This document shows positions 34,375 to 41,475 of a stretch of DNA of 56,279 nt, in pieces (the first letter of the stretch is position 1; each line of letters opens with the position of its first letter). The translations under genes and the position numbers were made by a program. The notes under the pieces were generated by a model, which had not been told where the DNA came from, ran no database searches, and saw only the letters and a program-made list of their open reading frames with translations. Source of the stretch: Gemmatimonadota bacterium. Its GTDB lineage: Bacteria > Gemmatimonadota > Gemmatimonadetes > Gemmatimonadales > GWC2-71-9. The DNA is taken from contig JAHECN010000003.1 of NCBI GenBank assembly GCA_024641735.1, forward strand, positions 1 to 56,279. Direction: 5' to 3'.

Positions 34375-34853
34375 CAACGCGCCAGCAACGCCGCCAGTCG
34401 GTCGTATGCCGCTTCCACGCCGTCCACCATCGGGGAGGCGAGTACGGCGTTGCGGACGTCTTGCGAGATGTACCGGACCGTCTGAATCAGCGTGGTGTGA
34501 CCCTCGTGCTCCACGAAGAACACCATGCCGGTGGCGTCGCCTTCAAACCACGGGTTGTCGAACACCTCCGTCTGCACAATGCGCTCCGGCACCACGACCT
34601 CGAGAAACGTCCCACCCATGCCAATCATGCCACCCTCGGGACTCCGCCACACGTGTCGGTAGCTACCGCCCTCGCGGAGGTCGATGATGGACTCGGCCAA
34701 TTCCCAGCGTGGCGGCGTCGAAAACCACTGCTTGAGAAGTTCGGGTTGCGTGAAGGCGGCAAAGAGATCGCTGCGGGACGCTTCGAAAATCCGCGTCATC
34801 ATGATCTCGCGTTCCGAAGGGGTCGTGACATTGAGGTTGGTGAGGTGGGACAT
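34374..34853 (-). CDS. AHSA1-type SRPBCC protein
   Basis: A 159-aa helix-grip protein with the family marks MTRIFEASRSDLFAAFTQPELLKQWF and TFLEVVVPERIVQTEVF. Such proteins bind hydrophobic ligands or act as regulator partners; no specific role is clear. ATG 34853 was preferred to upstream extensions, which lack conserved sequence. It starts the leftward AHSA1-NUDIX-DUF1003-tspO run. The upstream gap of 189 bases to 35043 shows no clear promoter. Confidence 0.88.
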   Translation of the reverse strand: MSHLTNLNVTTPSEREIMMTRIFEASRSDLFAAFTQPELLKQWFSTPPRWELAESIIDLREGGSYRHVWRSPEGGMIGMGGTFLEVVVPERIVQTEVFDNPWFEGDATGMVFFVEHEGHTTLIQTVRYISQDVRNAVLASPMVDGVEAAYDRLAALLAR

Positions 34854-35042
34854 GGCGTGCTCCGGCAATCGGGAAGTCTGAGTCGAGAGGGTCTCGTGGT
34901 TCAGAGGAGGAGTGTGCGCCGGGCCGGGATCAACGATCACGGGCGCGGCGTGGGTGCGGGGGCACCCTTACGAAGAGTAACAGAGTGCGCGAAGGGCGAC
35001 CCAGAATGGAACACACGCGGGGCCCGCGGGGGAGCGCTCGCG

Positions 35043-35450
35043 CTACTCCATTCCGTGACGCCGAAGGTCAGTTTGGAACGGACCCTTGAACACCAGGGCA
35101 CCGTAGCCGCCAGCCAGAAGTGTCACGACGATCGCGACCGCAGTTAGTGTGGTGGATGCCTCGGGGCCACGGGCTGGCGAGAAGAGCGCTGAGGCCGCCA
35201 CAAACCAGTGCACAAAATTCGCAAAGACGATTGGGCGTCCGTAGATCCCACCAAGCAATTGCGTGCGACTGTACCAATTGAGGGCAGCAAAGCCGAGCCA
35301 CGCCGCGCCCAGCAGCTGGCCGACCCAGATGCCGGACTCGGGGAACCCTGGGATCATCTGCGGCAACACCAGGTCCGCGGCAAAGAGGAGCAGCGTGCCG
35401 GCCACCCCAAGAATGAACGCGCTCGCGCGACTCAGCAGCGCCGAGCTCAT
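35043..35450 (-). CDS. Four-helix membrane protein of unknown function
   Basis: A 135-aa protein with about four hydrophobic helices (AFILGVAGTLLLFAADLVLP, VGQLLGAAWLGFAALNWY, FANFVHWFVAASALF and LTAVAIVVTLLAGGYGALVF). No family is recognised with confidence. Its ATG overlaps the stop of the upstream small membrane gene by four bases, so the pair is co-translated. Confidence 0.7.
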   Translation of the reverse strand: MSSALLSRASAFILGVAGTLLLFAADLVLPQMIPGFPESGIWVGQLLGAAWLGFAALNWYSRTQLLGGIYGRPIVFANFVHWFVAASALFSPARGPEASTTLTAVAIVVTLLAGGYGALVFKGPFQTDLRRHGME

Positions 35451-35716
35451 GCAGGACCTCCGGGAGCAGCGTCTCGCTTTCGATCTTGCCAGAAGAGCCA
35501 GTTGCCCAGCAGCATCACTGCGAGACCACCCCACGACAGGGTCTCCGCATATGTTGCCCCACGCTGCTCGGCCAGTTTCGAGATTCCCAAGAGGAGCACC
35601 CCAATTCCGAAAACAGCCAGGCTGCGCCAGTTCTCCTTGCCTGTCAGACGGGAATGGGCAGCCCCGGCAAGTGCGGCGATGGCGGCCGTGAAGGCGAGGG
35701 TGGTTGTGAAGGTCAT
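35447..35716 (-). CDS. Small three-helix membrane protein
   Basis: An 89-aa hydrophobic protein with about three helices (LAFTAAIAALAGAAHS, SLAVFGIGVLLLGISKL and SWGGLAVMLLGNWLFW) and a basic, Pro-rich tail. ATG 35716 is used; a GTG at 35725 is possible. It is paired with the four-helix protein that follows by an ATGA overlap. Function is unknown. Confidence 0.65.
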   Translation of the reverse strand: MTFTTTLAFTAAIAALAGAAHSRLTGKENWRSLAVFGIGVLLLGISKLAEQRGATYAETLSWGGLAVMLLGNWLFWQDRKRDAAPGGPA

Positions 35717-35777
35717 GGCATGCACTCACGGACTGGGGTGGCGTCGCCCCAATGATACGTGCTGGCCTCAGCTCCCG

Positions 35778-36134
35778 TCAGGCGGTCGGTTCAATATGGT
35801 CCACAACCCAGCGCGCTTCCGTGGCGCAGAGGGTACAGGCGGCCTTCCCGGAACCATAGAGCACCATCTCTGCATCTACCCCACAGGCGGGACAGAGCGC
35901 CGTCACTGTCCGCAGGCCATCGGTCGGCAGGCCGTTGCGTGCGATGCGGGCAACCATCTCGCGCGGTGCCACAGCCCCGATCGGGCACATGTTGCCGTTG
36001 CAGTGACCGCCCAATTCGAGACAGACGACTTCTTCATCGTGCAGGATCGCCTGGCCGTCGTGGGCGAGCGCCTCCGAAATCATCACGCGAACCTGCCGAT
36101 CGCATGCTGAGCAGAAGAGTTGTGCGCTTTTCAT
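35778..36134 (-). CDS. Cys-rich zinc-ribbon-like protein
   Basis: A 118-aa soluble protein with two metal-binding knuckle pairs. The N-terminal pair is CSAC with HCNGNMCP, and the C-terminal pair is CPAC with CTLC. ATG 36134 was chosen; the upstream in-frame extension looks random. The gene lies 29 bases after apbE in the same direction and may be the last member of the rnf operon. It could bind zinc or iron; no enzyme motif is seen. Confidence 0.7.
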   Translation of the reverse strand: MKSAQLFCSACDRQVRVMISEALAHDGQAILHDEEVVCLELGGHCNGNMCPIGAVAPREMVARIARNGLPTDGLRTVTALCPACGVDAEMVLYGSGKAACTLCATEARWVVDHIEPTA

Positions 36135-36163
36135 GAGACACCTCCAATCGAGTCGAGTAACAC

Positions 36164-37159
36164 TCAGGTGAGTACGGTCACCTGAGCCGAGCGAGCCAAG
36201 TGACGGACCATCTGCTCCGCCGCGAGTTGATCCATTCCGAAGGAAGCCGTGGCCGCCGCATCCGCGTCGATACACCGATCGGTCTGCACGGTCACGCTGT
36301 GCCACGGTCCCGTCCGCGGGACCGCCGTGGCCGGATCCATCAAGTGATGGAACCGCCGCCCCTGCCAGTCAAAGAACTGGGCATAGTCGCCTGACGTGGC
36401 CACCGCCTGATCGGAGACTTCCAACGTCAGCGCGACGGTCTCTTCCGTGTGGGGGGAGCGAATGCCGACACGCCAGGGTTCGCCGTCGGGCGCATGCCCG
36501 AGGGCGTAGAGATCGCCGCCGACATTGACGATCGCGTGCGCCACCCCACGGTCGCGCAGACGCTGCACCGCAACGTCCACCCCGTATCCCTTGGCGATGC
36601 CACCGAGATCGAGTCGCACATCGCGCTCGGTGAACCGGACCATGTTGCCGCGACTGGTGGGCGCCACATCGACATGACGCCAGAAGCCGCGCCCCGCGAG
36701 TGGGCGCACTAGCGCCTCGGCCGGTGGCGCATGGTGGTGCGCGACATCCCAAAGCTCTACTACCGAACCGATCCCCGGGTCGAACCGTCCGTCGGTGGCC
36801 TCGGCCCACCGCAACGCAGTGGCGATCACGCTCGCCGTGGCCGCCGAGATCGGCACACCATCACGTGCAGCAGCTGCGTTGGCCCGGCCAATGTCGGAGG
36901 TGGTACGGAACCGGGTCATCGACCATTCGACGCGGCGCAACGCATCCATCGCGGCGTCAAGCGCATCCTGCGCAGCACGTTCATCGTGATGGACCACGGT
37001 CAGGTCCGCGATCGTCCCCATCACGGGCATGCTGCGCCGAGCAACAACCTGATGCCGACGCAACGCGAGGGGGAGCGATGCCACGACGAAGGCACCCACG
37101 CCAAGTCCCAGAAAATGTCGACGGGTGAGCCGTCCGGTGTCGCGCCTGTCATTGGTCAT
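36164..37159 (-). CDS. apbE: FAD:protein FMN transferase, Tat-exported
   Basis: A 331-aa ApbE that attaches FMN by a phosphoester bond to Thr in RnfG and RnfD. A twin-arginine signal (TRRHFLGLGVGAFVVASLP) precedes the domain. Family blocks RSMPVMGT, LDLGGIAKGYGVD, VNVGGDLYALG and HHLMDPATA are present, as is the metal-binding Asp near the C-terminus. It starts 11 bases inside the small Cys-rich gene at the end of the rnf cluster, which fits maturation of that complex in the periplasm. Confidence 0.95.
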   Translation of the reverse strand: MTNDRRDTGRLTRRHFLGLGVGAFVVASLPLALRRHQVVARRSMPVMGTIADLTVVHHDERAAQDALDAAMDALRRVEWSMTRFRTTSDIGRANAAAARDGVPISAATASVIATALRWAEATDGRFDPGIGSVVELWDVAHHHAPPAEALVRPLAGRGFWRHVDVAPTSRGNMVRFTERDVRLDLGGIAKGYGVDVAVQRLRDRGVAHAIVNVGGDLYALGHAPDGEPWRVGIRSPHTEETVALTLEVSDQAVATSGDYAQFFDWQGRRFHHLMDPATAVPRTGPWHSVTVQTDRCIDADAAATASFGMDQLAAEQMVRHLARSAQVTVLT

Positions 37160-37295
37160 CGTGATGCTCCCCCGTGTAGTGCGAACAACTGTTGCTGCAT
37201 CCCCCGCAGTGGCCGCCGCATCCTCGTTGTCGGACCAGCCCAAAGAGCGCGAAGAGCAGCGCCGTCGTCCCGATCGCCAGAATGGTCGACATCAT
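37149..37295 (-). CDS. 48-aa Cys-rich membrane protein, possible Rnf maturation factor
   Basis: One hydrophobic helix (ILAIGTTALLFALFGLV) is followed by a basic patch and the cluster C26-x3-C30-x2-C33-x3-C37, then a His/Asp-rich tail. Its ATG overlaps the rnfA stop by four bases, and it overlaps apbE by 11, so it is translated with the Rnf genes. The layout resembles NqrM, the small Cys-rich protein needed to place iron in the NqrD/NqrE centre, and also FeoB-associated Cys-rich proteins. A role in building the RnfA/RnfE [2Fe-2S] site is a reasoned guess. Confidence 0.7.
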   Translation of the reverse strand: MMSTILAIGTTALLFALFGLVRQRGCGGHCGGCSNSCSHYTGEHHDDQ

Positions 37296-37867
37296 CCCGC
37301 TCCCAGGCCGGCGAAGCCCATGAACGCCAGGGCGAGGCACGACGCGATGATCAGCGAGAGGCCGAAGCCTTGCGCGGCAGATGGAACATCCGCCAGATCG
37401 AGCCGCTCGCGGATCGATGCCATCAAGGCGAGTGCGAGCGTCAGGCCGAGGCCGGCGCCCACAGCAAACGCGAGACCCTGCCACAAGTCATAGCCACGAT
37501 TGGTCTGGAAAATGGCCAGCCCGAAGATCGCGCAGTTGGTGGTGATCAATGGCAGGTAGATGCCCAATGCCCGGAAGAGCGTCGGACTGAGCTTCTTGAT
37601 GGCCATTTCTACGATCTGGACCAGCGACGCGATCACGATGATGAACGAGATGATCCGCAAGTACGGTGCGTTGGCGAGAATGAACCGATTGAGGAACCAG
37701 ACCGATGTCGAGGTGATGACCATCACGAAGACATTCGCCGTACCGAGTCGGAGCGCAGTCTCCGTCTTGCTCGTGACCCCGAAGAAGGGGCAGAGCCCAA
37801 GGAATAGCGTCAACGTGAAGTTGTTGATCAGCAGCGCGGAGAGGAGAATCCAAGTCAGATCGCTCAC
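37292..37867 (-). CDS. rnfA: Rnf complex subunit RnfA
   Basis: A 191-aa protein with six membrane helices. FLGLCPFFGV near the start and LITTNCAIFG in the middle hold the two Cys that, with those of RnfE, bind the intramembrane [2Fe-2S] cluster. This passes electrons across the membrane between the flavins. GTG 37867 overlaps the rnfE stop (GTGA). Confidence 0.96.
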   Translation of the reverse strand: MSDLTWILLSALLINNFTLTLFLGLCPFFGVTSKTETALRLGTANVFVMVITSTSVWFLNRFILANAPYLRIISFIIVIASLVQIVEMAIKKLSPTLFRALGIYLPLITTNCAIFGLAIFQTNRGYDLWQGLAFAVGAGLGLTLALALMASIRERLDLADVPSAAQGFGLSLIIASCLALAFMGFAGLGAG

Positions 37868-38499
37868 GCGGCACCTTCCCCGTTCGCTCGGCCCGTGGAG
37901 CGCTTGGCATGCCATCCGAGCACCAGCATCACCACGCCGAGCGTCAGAAAGCCCCCCGGCGGGAGCACCATGATCACCCACGGTTCGAATCGCGGCCCGA
38001 GAAGATCGATCCCGAGGAGGGCGCCCGTCCCGAGCAGTTCCCGCACGGCACTCAAGAGCACCAAGACCAGCGTGAATCCCGCGGCCGTCCCGAGCGCGTC
38101 CAACAGCGAACGCTTCACCGATTGGCGTGACGCGAACGCCTCAGCGCGGCCAAGAATGATGCAGTTCACCACGATGAGGGCCACAAACGGGCCAAGCTGC
38201 TTGTGGACGACCGGCACCGCGGCTTCCAGCAGCATGTCGGCGATCGTGACGAAGGTGGCAATGATCAGCACGTAGGAGGTGATCCGCACCTCGTGCGGAA
38301 TCCATTTCTTGAGGGAGGAGACCAGCAGGTTGGATCCCAGCAACACAAAGGCCGTGGCCATCGCCATGGCCAAGCCGTTCGCCACCGAATTGGTCACGGC
38401 CAATGTCGGGCAGAGCCCGAGCATCTGGACCACGACTGGATTCTCCCGCCACACACCGCGCAAGAAGTCGTCGAACGTTGCCGGCACTTGATCGCTCAC
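37864..38499 (-). CDS. rnfE: Rnf complex subunit RnfE
   Basis: A 211-aa membrane protein paralogous to RnfA with inverted topology. The Cys ligands appear in MLGLCPTLAV and VVNCIILGRAEAFA. The GTG at 38499 overlaps the rnfG stop. A longer in-frame reading upstream lies over rnfG and is not real. It contributes two ligands to the shared [2Fe-2S] site. Confidence 0.96.
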   Translation of the reverse strand: MSDQVPATFDDFLRGVWRENPVVVQMLGLCPTLAVTNSVANGLAMAMATAFVLLGSNLLVSSLKKWIPHEVRITSYVLIIATFVTIADMLLEAAVPVVHKQLGPFVALIVVNCIILGRAEAFASRQSVKRSLLDALGTAAGFTLVLVLLSAVRELLGTGALLGIDLLGPRFEPWVIMVLPPGGFLTLGVVMLVLGWHAKRSTGRANGEGAA

Positions 38500-39161
38500 G
38501 GGGTCCCTCCCCGCAGGTACGCCTGCAGGAGCGGCTGCCATCGGCTCGTGGCGTTGTTGATGATGTTCACCACGGTGCGCGACGAAATGGTGGCGCCGGT
38601 GATGGTCTGCAGGTCGTTCGGTGTACTTGGGGCACTCTTCACACCGCGCAACGGAGTCGCCGGGCCGTCGAAGCGCGAGGTGAATGGCGTCTTCTCGATC
38701 TTGTCGCCGAGGCCCGGTGTTTCCTTGTGCGCGAGGACCTTCATGCCCAGCAATGTGCCGCGGGTCGGTTCGAGGCCGAAGATGAGGCTGATCACGTCGG
38801 AGAACCCTGGTTCTCCAGCGGTGACTGCGGCGCCGATCACGCTGTCCGAGGCCGTGTAGCCGAGGAAGACGCGCTCCAACTGACGCCGATCGGCTCCTGC
38901 CGACGGCGTCTTGGTGAGCACACCACCTTCCAAGTAGAGCGTGTCCCATCGTGCGGGCGCCTTCAGAACTTCGCGTACCGCACTTTCGACCAGTTCCGCG
39001 CGATGCGCCTCAATGCGTGGCAACGTCGCGCTGTACACCGTCACGATCAGTCCACCGGCGAGCGCGCCCGCAAATCCGAGCGTCGCCAACAGCCGCCAAG
39101 ACGGGACGGCGGGTGCGGGTTCCATCTCGGGAGGTGCGCCGTGCGCGTGACCTGCACTCAT
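38496..39161 (-). CDS. rnfG: Rnf complex subunit RnfG (FMN-binding)
   Basis: A 221-aa subunit with one N-terminal membrane helix (about 24-46) and a periplasmic FMN-binding domain. The attachment motif is at 185-191 (QTITGAT) with Thr191 as the expected phosphoester-FMN site; the position usually taken by Asp is Gln185. KETPGLGDKIE is another conserved block. ATG 39161 overlaps the rnfD stop by four bases. Confidence 0.95.
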   Translation of the reverse strand: MSAGHAHGAPPEMEPAPAVPSWRLLATLGFAGALAGGLIVTVYSATLPRIEAHRAELVESAVREVLKAPARWDTLYLEGGVLTKTPSAGADRRQLERVFLGYTASDSVIGAAVTAGEPGFSDVISLIFGLEPTRGTLLGMKVLAHKETPGLGDKIEKTPFTSRFDGPATPLRGVKSAPSTPNDLQTITGATISSRTVVNIINNATSRWQPLLQAYLRGGTP

Positions 39162-40150
39162 CCGGGCACCCTCCGGCGCGTCCCGAAGACGCGCGGTTGG
39201 GTCATTCGGTTGATGAAGGGCACCAGTGCATTCATCAAGAGGATCGCATACATCACGCCTTCCGGGAGTCCGCCCCAGAGTCGGATCACCACGACAAGTA
39301 CACCGATCCCGGCACCGAAGATCCATCGTCCCGTGTTGGTGACTGGTGAGGTCACCATGTCCGTTGCCATGTAGACCGCGCCGAGCATCAGGCCACCGGA
39401 GAAGAGCATGAACCAGGCGTCAGGATGCGTCGGGTCGACCGTGTGCATCACGGTGGCGAGGAGGGCGGTGCTCAACAGGACACTCACCGGAATGCGCCAG
39501 TTGAGATAGCCGCGCCACGCCAGGTACGCTCCACCCGCAAGGATGACCAACGCCGCCGTTTCGCCGAGCGAGCCACCGGTGGTGCCGAGGATCAATTCCC
39601 GGAGTGGGGTGAGGGTGCCCTCAAATTTGTGCAGCCCCAGCGGGGTTGCCTCGGTGAGCGCGTCCGTCTGGGCGCTGGTGAATGGGAACGCGAAGGTGTC
39701 GCCGCGGAGGGTCCAGAAACTCTGACCGGCTGCGGGCCATGTCGTGATGGCAACCGGGAAGGCCGCCTGCAAGAAGGCCCGCCCGATCAATGCCGGGTTG
39801 AAGACATTCTGCCCGAGGCCGCCAAAGACCAGTTTGCCGAAGCCGACGCCGAAGATCCCGCCCAGCACGGCCATCCAGAGTGGCAGCCCCGCCGGTAGGC
39901 AGAGCCCGAGGAGGATGCCCGTGATCACCGCAGAACCGTCGCCGAGGGTGTCGCCCCGCCCGAAGCCGCGTTCCGTCACCAGGGCACCGATCGTGGTGGC
40001 CGCAATGACCAGCAGGGCGCTGATGCCGAAACTGAAGCCCGCGACGGCGATCACCGGGAGCAGGCTCAGCACGACATGCCACATGATCCGCGGGGTGGAG
40101 TCGCGATCCTTGAGGTGCGGCGAGGCCGTGACGACGAGTGGAGTACTCAT
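39158..40150 (-). CDS. rnfD: Rnf complex subunit RnfD
   Basis: A 330-aa membrane protein with about nine helices. It carries a covalent FMN site in DALTEATPL (163-171, Thr169) and probably riboflavin. Conserved blocks include VFNPALIGRAFL and YMATDMVTSPVT. It forms part of the ion pathway of the complex. The ATG is at 40150, overlapping the rnfC stop (ATGA). Confidence 0.96.
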   Translation of the reverse strand: MSTPLVVTASPHLKDRDSTPRIMWHVVLSLLPVIAVAGFSFGISALLVIAATTIGALVTERGFGRGDTLGDGSAVITGILLGLCLPAGLPLWMAVLGGIFGVGFGKLVFGGLGQNVFNPALIGRAFLQAAFPVAITTWPAAGQSFWTLRGDTFAFPFTSAQTDALTEATPLGLHKFEGTLTPLRELILGTTGGSLGETAALVILAGGAYLAWRGYLNWRIPVSVLLSTALLATVMHTVDPTHPDAWFMLFSGGLMLGAVYMATDMVTSPVTNTGRWIFGAGIGVLVVVIRLWGGLPEGVMYAILLMNALVPFINRMTQPRVFGTRRRVPG

Positions 40151-41475
40151 GGGGCGCTCGCCTGTGCGCGGCGCAATCCGGCCTTGCTGACCTGGAAGAG
40201 CTGCGACAACGGGATATTGGAAGGACAGACATAGGAGCAGGATCCGCAGAGCATGCAATCCGAAAGATGGGCGTCGGTCATCTCGTCATAGCGGCCGACC
40301 CGCGCGAGGTCTCCGAGGAGTGACGGGTTCAGGAAGACCGGGCAGGCATCGAGGCAGCGGCCGCAATGGATGCACGGATACACACGTTCCGTGCGCGTTT
40401 CCTGGCGGGCGAGGACCACGATGCCGGTGGTGCCCTTGGTGATCGGGGCGTCGAGGTTGGCCTGGGCGAGGCCCATCATCGGGCCACCGGCAATCACTTG
40501 GGCCGCATCGGCCGTGAGGCCGCCGCACTGATCAAGCAGGTCACGCAGCTTGGTGCCAACCGGCACGATCAGGTTGGCCGGACGGGTCAGCCCATGTCCC
40601 GTGACGGTGACGATCCGCTCAATCAGGGGAAGCCCGGTCTCGAACACTTCCGCAATTGCCGCGGCCGATCCGACATTCTGTACGACCACGCCAGCAGAGA
40701 CCGGAAGTTTTCCGGACGCGACCTCGTGGCCCGTCACCGCGTGGATCAGCATCTTCTCTGCGCCCTGCGGATACTTGACCGTGAGCGGCAGGATCGTGAT
40801 GTCGAGATCGGTCGGGATGGTCCGGGTCAGGGCCTCGATGGCGTCAGGCTTGTTCCGCTCTACGCCGATCACCGCTTTGGAAACGCCGAGCGTCTGCATC
40901 ATCACGCGAATGCCGAAATGCACCCGCTTGGGGTATTCCGCCATCGTGCGGTGATCGGAGGTGAGGTACGGCTCGCATTCCGCCCCATTGATGATCAGCG
41001 TATGGATCGGAAAATCCTTGGGTGGCGCCAGTTTGACGTGGGTCGGGAAGCCGGCCCCACCGAGGCCAACGACGCCGGCATCTTGCACCGCCTGGACCAC
41101 CTCATCCACCGAGAGGCCTTCCCAGTGCGGAACCATCCGGGGGCGCGGGATCTGTGGTGCATAGGGGTCCACGAGAATCCGGACCGCCATTGCCATCGTG
41201 CCATCAGGATGCGGCCACCAGTCGACGTCCACGACCTTGCCGGCGGCGGAGGAGTGAATCGGCACGGAGATGTAGCCGTCGGCCTCTCCCACCTTGTCGC
41301 CGCGCTCGACCCGGTCGCCCACCTTGACGCAGAGTGTCGCCGGCTTCCCGGCGTGTTGCCGGAGCGGGAGGACGATCTCCTTGGGGTACGCCATCCGCCG
41401 GATCGGAAGCTGTGCCGTCAGCTCCTTCGATTCCGGCGGATGCACGCCGTGCGCGAACCCGGAAGTGAACCACAT
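40147..41475 (-). CDS. rnfC: Rnf complex subunit RnfC (NADH-binding)
   Basis: A 442-aa peripheral subunit that holds the NAD site and FMN. VGLGGAGFPTHVKL and LIINGAECEPYLTSDH are the family FMN/NADH-binding blocks. Two [4Fe-4S] motifs follow: CIHCGRCLDACP and CMLCGSCSYVCP. The N-terminal barrel (GVHPPESKELT) is present, and there is no long C-terminal repeat extension. ATG 41475 is shared with the nifJ stop (TGATG), showing that nifJ and rnfC are translated as a pair. Confidence 0.96.
   Translation of the reverse strand: MWFTSGFAHGVHPPESKELTAQLPIRRMAYPKEIVLPLRQHAGKPATLCVKVGDRVERGDKVGEADGYISVPIHSSAAGKVVDVDWWPHPDGTMAMAVRILVDPYAPQIPRPRMVPHWEGLSVDEVVQAVQDAGVVGLGGAGFPTHVKLAPPKDFPIHTLIINGAECEPYLTSDHRTMAEYPKRVHFGIRVMMQTLGVSKAVIGVERNKPDAIEALTRTIPTDLDITILPLTVKYPQGAEKMLIHAVTGHEVASGKLPVSAGVVVQNVGSAAAIAEVFETGLPLIERIVTVTGHGLTRPANLIVPVGTKLRDLLDQCGGLTADAAQVIAGGPMMGLAQANLDAPITKGTTGIVVLARQETRTERVYPCIHCGRCLDACPVFLNPSLLGDLARVGRYDEMTDAHLSDCMLCGSCSYVCPSNIPLSQLFQVSKAGLRRAQASAP

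Noticed and set aside
38500-38949. Apparent N-terminal extension of RnfE
   Set aside because: It overlies rnfG in another frame; the GTG at 38499 overlapping the rnfG stop gives the normal RnfE length.
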